This document shows, one piece after another, positions 43,211-52,293 of a DNA stretch of 64,000 nucleotides. The DNA is from JAACFF01 sp963807975. GTDB taxonomy: Bacteria > Chloroflexota > Anaerolineae > Promineifilales > Promineifilaceae. Positions within the stretch are counted from its first letter, which is position 1. Each line of letters begins with the position of its first letter. The translations under genes were made by a program, and so were the position numbers. Where the stretch lies: contig CAWEDV010000003.1 in NCBI GenBank assembly GCA_963807975.1, forward strand, positions 310,001-374,000, given 5' to 3'. The notes under the pieces are model-generated. The model worked only from the letters and a program-made list of their open reading frames with translations, did not search any database and was not told where the DNA came from.

Positions 43211-44399
43211 CGTACTGATCATCGTTCAAAATCTACCGGTTCCTTTTGACCGCCGGGTGTGGTTGGAAGCCAATACATTACGTGATGCTGGATACGATGT
43301 TTCCGTTATTTCACCAAAAGGACAGCATGGTAACTACCAGGAAAACAACTTAGCGCTGGACGGCATCCATATCTATCGCTACAAGGCTCCCCCAGAAGCA
43401 CAAGGGGTCTTGGGGTATGTCATAGAATTTGTGTATTGTTGGATAATGACCGCCTGGCTCTCTCTGAAAGTGTGGCGCCTACAGGGAATTGATATTATCC
43501 ACGCTTGTAACCCCCCAGAAACGTATTTTTTACTTGCCTGGTTTTATAAATTGGCAGGTAAAAAGTTCATTTTTGATCACCATGATTTATCCCCGGAAAT
43601 GTATCTGGCCAAAGGTGGCAAGAAAGACGGCGTTCTTCACAGAGGCTTGCTGCTGCTGGAAAAGCTTACACTTAAAACTGCCGATGTCGTCATCACAACA
43701 AATGAATCTCATAAGTTGGTCGCCATGACGCGCGGAAACGTCCCGGAAGATCGCGTCTTCATTGTCCGCACAGGGCCTGATTTCGACCGTCTGCAGATGC
43801 TCCCTTCGGAACCATCATTAAAGGGTGGATTTCCCAATATGATTTGCTATTTGGGAGAAATGTGTGCACAGGATGGGGTCGATCTGGTTCTAGAAGCAGC
43901 AAAATCACTACGAGATGAACATGGGCGCGATGATGTCAAGATTGTCCTAATGGGTGGTGGCCCTGAACTCAACAGATTACAGGAATTGAACAAGGAAATG
44001 AAGCTTGATTCCTTTGTTGAATTCAAGGGGCGCGTCACCGATCACGACCTTTGTCGCTACCTATCAACAACAGATATTTGCCTTGATCCCGATCCATATA
44101 CTGATTGGTCAAACCAATCGACAATGAACAAGATCATGGAGTACATGGCCTTTGGTAAACCAACTGTGGCTTTCGATTTACGTGAGAATCACTACTCGGC
44201 CCAAGAAGCTGCAGTCTATGCGGAACCTAATGAAGTCGGCTTATTCACAGAGTTAATAGTAGATTTGCTCGATGATCCTGACAAGCGCGAGGAAATGGGA
44301 ACTTATGGAGTAGAGCGAGTGCGCAGTAAATTAGCCTGGGATTTCAGCAAGCCTTACCTCCTTGAGGCCTATGACAAGGCTTTATCAGCAGAGAACTGA
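43194..44399 (+). CDS. Family 4 glycosyltransferase
   Basis: 401 residues from the ATG at 43194, overlapping the dehydrogenase stop by 17 bases. The opening QNLPVPFDRRVWLEANTLR is typical of this EPS GT4 group. The C-terminal nucleotide-sugar domain has CYLGEMCAQDGVDLVLEAA, then DICLDPDPYTDWSNQST and the glutamate of KIMEYMAFGKPTVAFD. Retaining, cytosolic. The donor is unknown. Confidence 0.87.
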   Translation: MASPGNVLIIVQNLPVPFDRRVWLEANTLRDAGYDVSVISPKGQHGNYQENNLALDGIHIYRYKAPPEAQGVLGYVIEFVYCWIMTAWLSLKVWRLQGIDIIHACNPPETYFLLAWFYKLAGKKFIFDHHDLSPEMYLAKGGKKDGVLHRGLLLLEKLTLKTADVVITTNESHKLVAMTRGNVPEDRVFIVRTGPDFDRLQMLPSEPSLKGGFPNMICYLGEMCAQDGVDLVLEAAKSLRDEHGRDDVKIVLMGGGPELNRLQELNKEMKLDSFVEFKGRVTDHDLCRYLSTTDICLDPDPYTDWSNQSTMNKIMEYMAFGKPTVAFDLRENHYSAQEAAVYAEPNEVGLFTELIVDLLDDPDKREEMGTYGVERVRSKLAWDFSKPYLLEAYDKALSAEN

Positions 44400-44463
44400 G
44401 TGCTCTACAATTCGCCTTTGGGAAAGCCATCCGGATAATCTGTAAATTATATTCTAGTATGCA

Positions 44464-44491
44464 TTGCACCCCTATTGATCAGGGCTATAAT
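44464..44491 (+). promoter_or_regulatory. Promoter upstream of the initiating phosphoglycosyltransferase
   Basis: TTGCAC (44464-44469) is 16 bases from a perfect TATAAT (44486-44491). The leader is about 40 bases and ends in GAGGAAATA before the ATG, suggesting that chain initiation can be controlled separately. Confidence 0.65.
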
Positions 44492-44537
44492 TTGGGTGGA
44501 GTTAACTGCAAAGAATCGGGAAACAGCGAGGAAATAA

Positions 44538-45947
44538 ATGTTAAGGCGCTTCAGTGTAAATTATGCTGTCTTCACCATGGTAGTAGACATGGTAGTAACG
44601 CTGCTTACCCTGATTCTGTCTGTTTCTTTGCGATCCAATTTACCCCAAGTCCCATTCCTTGTCTCCCTTGAAGAATATCACCTCCCTCTATGGGTTTATA
44701 TTACTGTCCCCTTCCTTTGGGTTATCGTTTTCCTGGTCTCATCAGTCTACGATCCGGAGCGTACCTATAAACTTGTAGATGAACTGCAAGTTGTCACTTT
44801 AGCATCCCTGCTGGCAGCCCTCCTTTGTGCAGGTCTTTTCTTCCTAACTTTTCGCGAGTTCTCGCGCTGGCTTTTCGTCACTTTTATATTCCTAAACACC
44901 ATTTTCCTCTTGGCTTGGCGTGTGATCTCCCGTGCTTTTTGGCGTCTTTCTAGAGGCCCCGCAGCCGAACGTCGTGTTCTCATTGTTGGTGCGGGGGAGC
45001 TTGGACTGCAAGTGGGGAAGATGGTTAAAGAGTATAATTGGACCGGCTTAACTCTTGTCGGCTACTTGGATGATTCGTTCCCCGAAGCAATACCAACCGA
45101 CATCTCACCCATTGGCAATATTGGCAATGCTCGTCAAATTGTCGAGCGTGAACAGGTCAACGATCTTGTCATTGCTTTACCGCAAGAAGCCTACGGCAAG
45201 GTCAACGACCTTGTACTTGATTTGAGCGACCTGCCGCTGCACCTACGCGTTGTACCTGACTATTACAGCTTGTCTCTATACCAAGCTTCAATCGACGATT
45301 TCGCCGGTGTGCCCATGATCAATTTGCGCGATCCGGCGCTTAATGATGTCCAAAGGCTGCTCAAACGAATCTTTGATTTAATTATTGGCGGCATCCTCAT
45401 GATGCTCATCCTGCCCATCCTCAGCGTGGTTGCGTTGGCTATCAAGCTGGATTCTCATGGACCAATAATCTTCCGCCAACAGCGTGTGGGCGAAAACGGC
45501 CGACTCTTCGGCATGTATAAATTTCGCTCCATGATCGTCGGCGCCGAAGCCATGCAAGACCAGCTAACCACCACCGATGAACAAGGCAATATCATCTACA
45601 AACGGGAAGATGATCCGCGCGTAACGCGTATGGGTCGCGTCATTCGTCGCACCAGCCTTGATGAGCTGCCGCAGCTCATAAACGTGCTCAAAGGGGATAT
45701 GAGTCTTGTCGGGCCACGCCCCGAACTGCCCATGATGGTTGGCCAATACGAGCCATGGCAGCATAAGCGCTTTGCCGTTCCGCAAGGGATGACCGGCTGG
45801 TGGCAGATCAACGGTCGTGCCGACAAACCGCTGCATCTACACACCGAAGACGATATTTACTATATCCAAAACTACTCCCTCTTGATGGACATCTACATCC
45901 TGCTAAAAACCCCATGGGTAGTATTGAGGGGCATAGGTGCCTATTAA
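44538..45947 (+). CDS. Polyprenyl glycosylphosphotransferase initiating exopolysaccharide synthesis
   Basis: 469 residues of the WbaP/WcaJ type. Four N-terminal membrane helices lead to a cytosolic Rossmann-like domain (RRVLIVGAGELGLQVGKM) and a C-terminal catalytic domain opening with KRIFDLIIGGILMMLIL. It contains FRQQRVGENGRLFGMYKFRSM and the catalytic DELPQLINVLKGDMSLVGPR. It transfers a sugar phosphate from a nucleotide sugar to undecaprenyl phosphate, the first step of repeat-unit assembly. A promoter lies 47 bases upstream; the O-antigen ligase-like gene overlaps its 3' end by 11 bases. Confidence 0.92.
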   Translation: MLRRFSVNYAVFTMVVDMVVTLLTLILSVSLRSNLPQVPFLVSLEEYHLPLWVYITVPFLWVIVFLVSSVYDPERTYKLVDELQVVTLASLLAALLCAGLFFLTFREFSRWLFVTFIFLNTIFLLAWRVISRAFWRLSRGPAAERRVLIVGAGELGLQVGKMVKEYNWTGLTLVGYLDDSFPEAIPTDISPIGNIGNARQIVEREQVNDLVIALPQEAYGKVNDLVLDLSDLPLHLRVVPDYYSLSLYQASIDDFAGVPMINLRDPALNDVQRLLKRIFDLIIGGILMMLILPILSVVALAIKLDSHGPIIFRQQRVGENGRLFGMYKFRSMIVGAEAMQDQLTTTDEQGNIIYKREDDPRVTRMGRVIRRTSLDELPQLINVLKGDMSLVGPRPELPMMVGQYEPWQHKRFAVPQGMTGWWQINGRADKPLHLHTEDDIYYIQNYSLLMDIYILLKTPWVVLRGIGAY

Positions 45948-47190
45948 ATGGTCTTCCTCTAACACGGCCGTTTCTACATTTGGCATCGGAATAGCAGCGC
46001 TCGGTATCCTTTGGGAAAACCTATTTGGCCCCAGTTGGCTCGGTTGGACAGCCATCATTGCCGGAACAGCCCTCGTTCTATTCATCGAAAAACCCCGATC
46101 CACCCCCCTGAAATGGCCCCTTGTAATCTTGGTTATAATGGCCGGTGTTTCGCTCCTGGTCAGCGCAGATCCCCATCTGACCCACCCACAGGTCACCCGC
46201 TTATTAGCCGGTATCACGGGCTTTATTGCCCTCGTGACTTGGGCCAGAAATCGCCAACGACTGCTCCTGGCATCTTTCATACTTATTCTCGGCGGCGCGC
46301 TAATCGCTTTGCTAGCTCCCGTCATCGTGCGCTGGAACCTGGCCAAGGGCGTCCCCATCCCGGACATCATTTACCAATCCTTTTCCTTGCTCTTTGCCGA
46401 TGCCGTCCATCCCAACGTCATGGCTTCGATCATGGTCTTGCTTATCCCCCTGCCTGCCGCCTTTCTTTTTTTATCTTTCCGGCGTGGACCCTGGCCTCTA
46501 TCCACGCGCTGGGCCCCGTTGCTGCTCACAACCACCCTGGCCCTGATGTCCTTCATTCTTCTTTTGACCAAATCACGCGGTGGCTATGTCGCCGGAGCCG
46601 TCGGTGTTCTCGCTGTATTGTGGTTTTCAAGATATCGTCTCTTGGCCCTTATCTTGACCCTGATCACCACCGGCACAGGTATCTGGCTCATAAGCAATGG
46701 TGAGCAGCAAGCATCGACCGTAGCTGGTGAATTAGCCGATGCTGGCACCCTCGCTTTTCGGCTGCAAGTGTGGCGTGTTGCTTCCTGGATGCTGTCAGAT
46801 TTTCCCTTCACCGGTGTAGGTATGGGCTCCTTTAATGTGGTCGCCACGCGCCTCTATCCCCTCCCTGACGTCGCCGATCCGGGAGCGCACAACCTCTACC
46901 TACAGATAGGCGTCGATCTTGGCCTCCCAGGTCTCATTGCTTTTGCTGCTATACTGTTGTTGACCATGTATATGGTCATCATCTCGGTGAAGCATACAGA
47001 ACCACAAGCGGACAGCGCGCTGCGCGCATTGTCCGTTGGCTTATTTGCCGGCGTTATCGCCCACTTATTCCATGGGCTGGTCGACATCACCATTTGGGGT
47101 ACACGTGTAAGTTTTTTGCCCTGGTTAATCATTGCCTTAGTCACGGCCGTGTATTTGTTTACAGCAGAAAACCACTCTGCCGTTGAATAA
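45937..47190 (+). CDS. O-antigen ligase/polymerase family membrane protein
   Basis: 417 residues and ten to twelve membrane helices. The extracytoplasmic loop contains FTGVGMGSFN and GAHNLYLQIGVDLGLPG, the HN-x-YL-type signature of O-antigen ligases and Wzy-type polymerases. A second polymerase-like gene lies at 33.8 kb, so one may polymerise and the other attach the polymer to a surface acceptor. The GTG start has GAGGGG six bases upstream and overlaps the preceding gene by 11 bases. It ends the EPS locus. Confidence 0.85.
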   Translation: MPIKWSSSNTAVSTFGIGIAALGILWENLFGPSWLGWTAIIAGTALVLFIEKPRSTPLKWPLVILVIMAGVSLLVSADPHLTHPQVTRLLAGITGFIALVTWARNRQRLLLASFILILGGALIALLAPVIVRWNLAKGVPIPDIIYQSFSLLFADAVHPNVMASIMVLLIPLPAAFLFLSFRRGPWPLSTRWAPLLLTTTLALMSFILLLTKSRGGYVAGAVGVLAVLWFSRYRLLALILTLITTGTGIWLISNGEQQASTVAGELADAGTLAFRLQVWRVASWMLSDFPFTGVGMGSFNVVATRLYPLPDVADPGAHNLYLQIGVDLGLPGLIAFAAILLLTMYMVIISVKHTEPQADSALRALSVGLFAGVIAHLFHGLVDITIWGTRVSFLPWLIIALVTAVYLFTAENHSAVE

Positions 47191-47296
47191 GTGTAAAGCG
47201 GGCATCCAGAATGAAAAGAAGTGAAAAAGAACGCGATTGTGAAAACACGGCAAAATACCTGACATTAGAAAGGCCATCCTGCAAGCCCCCGCATGC

Positions 47297-47326
47297 TTGG
47301 CAAAAGATGAACCGCTGTGCTATCTT
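47297..47326 (+). promoter_or_regulatory. Putative promoter for the SCP2-like gene
   Basis: TTGGCA (47297-47302) is 18 bases from TATCTT (47321-47326), with TG-C before the -10. The ATG lies 47 bases further on and has GGGAGG. Confidence 0.5.
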
Positions 47327-47372
47327 TGGTTTAACATATTAGAACCTGTTTTCATCACAAGGGAGGAAAGAA

Positions 47373-47783
47373 ATGGCTATAATGTTTGCGACAGATGAAT
47401 GGGCAAAAACTTTACAGGTTGAACTCAACAACAGTGAATCGTACCGCAAAGCGGCCGCAAAATGGGAAGGCGATTTCTATTTCGTCGTCGAAAAAGGAGA
47501 CGGCGTTCCCGAAGACATATATATGTACCTGGATCTTTGGCACGGGGAAGCTCGGGATGCCTACCTGGTTGAAGACTCGAGCGCCTTAAGCCCCGCATTC
47601 GTTTTGCGCGCCCCTCTCGATATCTGGAAAGGTGTCCTGGACAAAAAAATCGATCCCATTCGCGGCATCATGACCCGCCAACTGCAGCTCAAGGGCAATA
47701 TGATGAAGATCATGAAGGCTCCCAAAGCAGCTACGGAATTGGTTGGCTGCGCAGCCAGCGTCGATACGGAGTGGCCCGCATAG
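47373..47783 (+). CDS. SCP2-like (sterol carrier protein fold) domain protein
   Basis: 136 residues. The middle reads as an SCP2 sandwich: WEGDFYFVVEKGD, then IYMYLDLWHGEARDAYLVED. After PAFVLRAPLDIWKGVLDKK comes the ligand-tunnel helix region IMTRQLQLKGNMMKIMKAPKAA. It resembles the SCP2-like protein at 27.2 kb in size and fold but is only distantly similar. GGGAGG lies six bases before the ATG. It may carry acyl or isoprenoid ligands. The iron alcohol dehydrogenase gene starts 59 bases downstream. Confidence 0.7.
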   Translation: MAIMFATDEWAKTLQVELNNSESYRKAAAKWEGDFYFVVEKGDGVPEDIYMYLDLWHGEARDAYLVEDSSALSPAFVLRAPLDIWKGVLDKKIDPIRGIMTRQLQLKGNMMKIMKAPKAATELVGCAASVDTEWPA

Positions 47784-47842
47784 CCTAAAGTGATTTCAGG
47801 ACAATGACCTGCGGTATTCGGGAATAAATAGGATAGATAACA

Positions 47843-49012
47843 GTGTGGTACTTTAAGACCCCAGAGTATTACTATGGCCAAGGCTCGCTGCGCTATTTGG
47901 AACAGATCCACGGTGAGCGCGCCTTCATCGTCACCGATCAAAATATCTTGCAGCTTGGTTTTGTGCAGCTCATCCAGGAACATCTGGCCAAAGCGGGCAT
48001 CGACAGCCAATATTTCGCCGAAGTCGAACATGATCCATCCTTGGATACCGTGTATCGTGGTGCAGAAGCCTTAGCCTCCTTCGCGCCTGATTGGATCATC
48101 AGCCTCGGCGGTGGCTCTTGCACTGATGCCGCCAAAGGCATGTGGGTTCTCTATGAGCGGCCTGGCGAAGATCTGGAGTATCTCGATCCCATCAGTGACA
48201 TTGGCATGGGGAAAAAGGCACGCCTGATCGCCATTCCCACCACCTCCGGCAGCGGATCGGAATCAGGCTTTGGCTTTGTTTTGACGGATACGGCGTCGAA
48301 TCGCAAACTCACGCTTGTCAACCGTGAAATCATGGCCACGCTGGTGCTGGTAGATCCCATCTTGACCGCCAATTTACCTCCCGAAGTCACAGCCGATACC
48401 GGCATCGACGTCCTCAGCCATGCCATTGAAGGGTACAGCTGCACCTTCGCCAATGATTTCAATGATGGCCTTGCCCTCCACGCTGCTAAGCTCGTCTTCG
48501 AGTACCTCCCACGCGCCGTGGCCAATGGCAACCAGGACGAAGAAGCGCGAGAGAAAATGGCCAATGCCGCTTCCATCGCCGGAATTTCCATCGGCACCAG
48601 CGCTATTGCTCTTGGTCATGTTCTGGGCCACAGCGCCGGAGGCTATTTCAAACAGCTTTCCCACGGCCGTATTACAGCCCTTTTCATGCCCTATACCATC
48701 GAGTTTTCCGGCGTAGAGGGCCTTGGTCGCTATCTAGATCTGGCCAGGTTTTTAGGACTACCTGCTGCTGACGAAAAGGAAGCTTCCTTCAACCTCGCTG
48801 CCGCCATGCGTGATCTCATGCGCGAAATCAATCTACCTACATCTTTAGAAGAATCGGGCATCAACCGTGATCGGTTTGAGGAACTTCTCCCAGCCATGGT
48901 TGAACACGCCGACTCCGATGTCAATATCACCCAATCTCTACGTATTCCCGAAACGGAGGAGGTTGAAAAACTGTTCAGCTACGCATATGATGGGAAATTA
49001 GTCGATTTCTAA
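47843..49012 (+). CDS. Iron-containing alcohol dehydrogenase
   Basis: 389 residues, group III ADH. The NAD-binding loop reads ISLGGGSCTDAAKGM (86-100), and the metal ligands fit Asp189, His193 (TGIDVLSHAIEGY), His259 and His274 (ALGHVLGHSAGGYF, then LSHGRITALFMPY). It reduces aldehydes or ketones or oxidises alcohols with NAD(P)H; the substrate is not predictable. GTG start with an AGGAT-type ribosome binding site. The patatin gene follows with a 27-base gap. Confidence 0.9.
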   Translation: MWYFKTPEYYYGQGSLRYLEQIHGERAFIVTDQNILQLGFVQLIQEHLAKAGIDSQYFAEVEHDPSLDTVYRGAEALASFAPDWIISLGGGSCTDAAKGMWVLYERPGEDLEYLDPISDIGMGKKARLIAIPTTSGSGSESGFGFVLTDTASNRKLTLVNREIMATLVLVDPILTANLPPEVTADTGIDVLSHAIEGYSCTFANDFNDGLALHAAKLVFEYLPRAVANGNQDEEAREKMANAASIAGISIGTSAIALGHVLGHSAGGYFKQLSHGRITALFMPYTIEFSGVEGLGRYLDLARFLGLPAADEKEASFNLAAAMRDLMREINLPTSLEESGINRDRFEELLPAMVEHADSDVNITQSLRIPETEEVEKLFSYAYDGKLVDF

Positions 49013-49039
49013 GGGCGAGCATGGAATTGGAGACCATTA

Positions 49040-49876
49040 ATGTTAGAGCATGATGGACGAATACGGGTTGGGTTGGCATTAGGCGGCGGGGCAGCGCGGG
49101 GTTTGGCCCACATCGGTGTCTTATCCGTGTTGGTTGAGAACCAAATTCCCATCGACTATGTTGCCGGAACCAGTATGGGGGCCATGATTGGTGCCGCTTA
49201 CTGTGCCGGCGTTGAAGTCCCACAGCTAATCGATATCGCTGCAGAAACGGGATGGCTGACGATAAGCAGCCCTACATGGCCACGACATGGACTGCTCAGT
49301 TTTGCCAAAATGGAACAATGGGTATACGACACCATCGGTGATGTCGATGTCCGTGACCTGCCCATCCCATTTGCCGCCGTCGCAACCGATATCGCGACGG
49401 GGGAACGCGTTATCATGCGTGAAGGCCCGCTGGCGAAGGTCATTCGCGCCAGTTGTTCTGTACCTGGGGTAGTAGAACCCCTGGAATTTGAGGGGCGCTT
49501 CCTTACCGATGGCGGTATTTCCGACAATCTTCCCGATTATGCGGCACGCCTGTTAGGTGCTGACTACGTTATTGGCGTCGACGTTTTTGCTCCAGCATTT
49601 CGGTCTTTCCTTGGGCCGGTTGGGGCCATGTTGGCCGCTGTTGAAACGCTGGTTCAACATGCCGGTGGCGGTGATCTCGACGCCGACTGCCTTATTATTC
49701 CCGATCTGGTCGGCAAGAGTTTTGTGCGCTTGTCCCGCTATATGGAGCTTATAGACGCCGGTAAACAGGCTACGTTGGAACTGCTGCCTTCGATTGCCGC
49801 CGCCCTCGCTTCTAACGCCGCTCCGGATCAGCCCCCTGTTCCCTCCGAACAATTCATCTTTGAGGCCTCGTTATAG
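49040..49876 (+). CDS. Patatin-like phospholipase (RssA-type)
   Basis: 278 residues. Oxyanion-hole motif LALGGGAARGLAHIG (12-26), nucleophile GTSMG (Ser45) and catalytic Asp157 in FLTDGGISDNLP, the complete Ser-Asp dyad. Hydrolyses acyl esters of lipids; RssA-type proteins are usually cytosolic or peripheral. GGAG lies nine bases before the ATG. It may be co-transcribed with the alcohol dehydrogenase. Confidence 0.9.
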   Translation: MLEHDGRIRVGLALGGGAARGLAHIGVLSVLVENQIPIDYVAGTSMGAMIGAAYCAGVEVPQLIDIAAETGWLTISSPTWPRHGLLSFAKMEQWVYDTIGDVDVRDLPIPFAAVATDIATGERVIMREGPLAKVIRASCSVPGVVEPLEFEGRFLTDGGISDNLPDYAARLLGADYVIGVDVFAPAFRSFLGPVGAMLAAVETLVQHAGGGDLDADCLIIPDLVGKSFVRLSRYMELIDAGKQATLELLPSIAAALASNAAPDQPPVPSEQFIFEASL

Positions 49877-49920
49877 GTTTGCTCAGACCCGGGGTTATGC
49901 TTAGCGCTGCCAAAGGCGCT

Positions 49921-49949
49921 TTGCATGGCCCAGGTAGCTAAGCTAGAAT
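49921..49949 (+). promoter_or_regulatory. Promoter of the antiporter-like gene pair
   Basis: TTGCAT (49921-49926) is 17 bases from TAGAAT (49944-49949). The leader of about 15 bases contains GAGGA just before the ATG at 49972. Confidence 0.7.
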
Positions 49950-49971
49950 CTCGCACCTTTGCTGAGGAACC

Positions 49972-51573
49972 ATGTTGATTTCACCATTACTCCTCTTCGC
50001 TATTTTACTCATCGGGTTGGCGCTATCTTATTTTATAGCCATAAAGTGGCCGCGCGCCGTTTACCTTATCGCTTCGGTTGTCTTGGGGTTAAGCCTGGTC
50101 ATTTGGTTTGCGCTAGGCCGGCAGATTCCTCTCACATCCTCCTTGGCTGGTGCTTCTGCTGATTCATTTCTGCTAACCTGGCAGATTGATGAAACCATCT
50201 GGCTTTTGAGTGGGGTTTACCTACTGCTCCTCTTTTCGCTGCTCCTCTATCGGACTGGACACGCTCGCCTATCACCAGGAGAGAACTCGCGTACTACTTG
50301 GCAGTTGTCACGATCAGAATGGCAGCCTGTGCTCATACTAGCTTTGACCGCTGCCGGCCTGGCCATCATCTGGGCTGCAACTTTGGCCACCTTAATGACC
50401 TTCTGGACCCTATTTGTCCTGTTATGGGGGCTGTATTTAATGACCACCGGCGATGCTCCTCCATCTGTTCCCCCGCGCATGTTCTGGCTTCTACTACCAC
50501 TTCTCTTTGCCGGATTTGCCGCAGCCGTGAAACCACTGGGGGCCAATCTCTTGGATATGGGCGGCTGGTCACAAGTGGCCATCCTGGCCATCATTCTGAC
50601 CACCATGTCACAAATGGGCATCATGCCATTTATCGGCTGGCGTCCGCGAACGGACAATTGGCGACCTGCTGACGGTCCTATTCTTTTTTTGCTCGCCCCG
50701 CTGCTTGGCGCTGGTTTGCTTGCTCGTCTCGTGAGCACAGCAACCATCGAACCGGCAGCGATTCTAATCTTGACCCTCTTCGCCTTGTTCACTATTCTCA
50801 GCGGCCTGCGCCGTTCTTGGACGGAGCTGCGATCCTCCGCCCGCCTTCCCGCTGATCTCGCCTTATCCTTAAGCGGGCTGGCCTTTCTAGCCGCGATTTG
50901 GACCGGCGCCCTCTCCTTGTTGGCTGGTATGCAGCTGCTTGTCTTTGCATCAACGATCTTATTCCTTTTAGAAAACCTGCCTATCTCTCGCAGGCAGTGG
51001 TGGCGAGCCATTGGGTCCTCATTGGCCCTATTGGCCCTGGTCGCATTTCCTCTCACCGCCGGTTTTATTACCCTCAATGCCCTTTATACATGGTGGCTGT
51101 TAAACAATTTTTGGGTTTTGAGCCTTGTCTTAGTTCTGCTGCTGCTGCCCTTGATCACGGCCGTCTTCATCTTCGTACGCGAGCACGTGGACACGAACCC
51201 CTCTTCCAGACATCGTCATCATTCACCGGTTTCCGAAATCGCGCAGCTTTTGCCTGCCGCAGGTCTGCTCATGATCAACGGATTCTCTGTGGTTGAGACC
51301 CACTGGGGTACCTGGCTAATTCTGTTGCTAACTGCTGCCGGCGCGCTGCTCTTGGCCCGCTATGTTGGAGAGGTACAGGAGACCATCGTCACCGTCAACA
51401 CCGCCTTGTCCCCAGACAGATTGCCACTCGGAAACATGGGCGCCATCTTACAGAAGTTTGCTCGACAATTGTTCTTATCCTTGGGTGAGGCAGCCAACAT
51501 TCTCGAAGGAGACCGCGGCCTCTTATGGTTAACGGCCTTTCTGGCCATTCTCCTAATTGCACTTTCAGGCTAA
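49972..51573 (+). CDS. Divergent NuoN/MrpD-like proton-antiporter family membrane protein
   Basis: 533 residues with about 14 membrane helices. The central part (about 205-260) contains MSQMGIMPFIGWRPRTDN, then ILFLLAPLLGAGLLARL. This lines up with the KSAQFPFHFWLP-type signature of complex I antiporter subunits and Mrp proteins. However, the conserved Lys of that motif is Met, and the Glu expected in the preceding conserved helix (LATLMTFWTLFVLLWGLY) is missing. The gene is coupled to a NuoK-like partner and to no other nuo or mrp gene. It may be a regulatory or degenerate membrane subunit; proton pumping is doubtful. The family call is by pattern only. Confidence 0.6.
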   Translation: MLISPLLLFAILLIGLALSYFIAIKWPRAVYLIASVVLGLSLVIWFALGRQIPLTSSLAGASADSFLLTWQIDETIWLLSGVYLLLLFSLLLYRTGHARLSPGENSRTTWQLSRSEWQPVLILALTAAGLAIIWAATLATLMTFWTLFVLLWGLYLMTTGDAPPSVPPRMFWLLLPLLFAGFAAAVKPLGANLLDMGGWSQVAILAIILTTMSQMGIMPFIGWRPRTDNWRPADGPILFLLAPLLGAGLLARLVSTATIEPAAILILTLFALFTILSGLRRSWTELRSSARLPADLALSLSGLAFLAAIWTGALSLLAGMQLLVFASTILFLLENLPISRRQWWRAIGSSLALLALVAFPLTAGFITLNALYTWWLLNNFWVLSLVLVLLLLPLITAVFIFVREHVDTNPSSRHRHHSPVSEIAQLLPAAGLLMINGFSVVETHWGTWLILLLTAAGALLLARYVGEVQETIVTVNTALSPDRLPLGNMGAILQKFARQLFLSLGEAANILEGDRGLLWLTAFLAILLIALSG

Positions 51574-51582
51574 GATCTGTTT

Positions 51583-52293
51583 ATGACTATACCTACCATC
51601 TTCGATTGGCTCGAACGATTGGCCCCCCTCCGCGGTGAGCCGGCGGTGTGGATCGTCCTTGTGACCGCGGCGATCATCGCCCTCTTTCTGGACTGGCGTC
51701 TGGCATTACTGGCCTTGATCATCCAATATCTCGCGGCCAGCCTCCTATTTGCTGATCTACTTGATCCGCGTTTGGCCATCATCAAGCTTTTTGTGGGCAT
51801 GTTTGTCGGCCTTATTCTTTACATGACTGCCCGGCAGGTGAACTATGGTCACCTCCCAGACGATCTATCACCAACTGAATCGGCCCGGCTGCGGCAAGAA
51901 ACCAAACGTTATCCCCTTGGACGTTGGAGCATATCGCGTGATTTGGCCATCCGCGGCATCGTCACCGGTCTCACCATTCTGCTGCTCCTTTTCATCACTC
52001 GAAGCACCTCCATCCGCCTGCCCGGCATACCTGAAGAACTGCCGCACATAAATTCCGCGATCTTAATCCTGATGGGAGTGGGATTGGTTGGCCTCGCTGC
52101 CAGCCGCGATCCTATACCGGCAGGTATGGGTCTTTTCACTTTTCTCACCGGTTTTGAGTTGTATTATGCAGCCCTGGATCAATCCATAGCCATGCTCGCC
52201 GCTGCAGCCGCCTTAAATCTTGCCCTGGCCCTCGCCGTCGCCTACCTGGCCCAAGCCCGACGCGCCTCCCTCTATCTCATCAAAGATGATTGA
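51583..52293 (+). CDS. NuoJ/NuoK-like membrane protein
   Basis: 236 residues with six or seven membrane helices. The C-terminal third (NSAILILMGVGLVGLAASRD, then FLTGFELYYAALDQS and ALALAVAYLAQ) has the three-helix layout of NuoK/MrpC, including the mid-membrane Glu. The N-terminal part has a NuoJ-like flavour but is not diagnostic. It follows the NuoN-like gene by 9 bases and overlaps tyrA by 8 bases. Together the two membrane genes look like a minimal antiporter-like module. Confidence 0.55.
   Translation: MTIPTIFDWLERLAPLRGEPAVWIVLVTAAIIALFLDWRLALLALIIQYLAASLLFADLLDPRLAIIKLFVGMFVGLILYMTARQVNYGHLPDDLSPTESARLRQETKRYPLGRWSISRDLAIRGIVTGLTILLLLFITRSTSIRLPGIPEELPHINSAILILMGVGLVGLAASRDPIPAGMGLFTFLTGFELYYAALDQSIAMLAAAAALNLALALAVAYLAQARRASLYLIKDD

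Noticed and set aside
46011..46703. 230-codon frame inside the O-antigen ligase family gene
   Set aside because: Alternative frame of a clear polytopic membrane protein; proline/arginine-rich shadow sequence.
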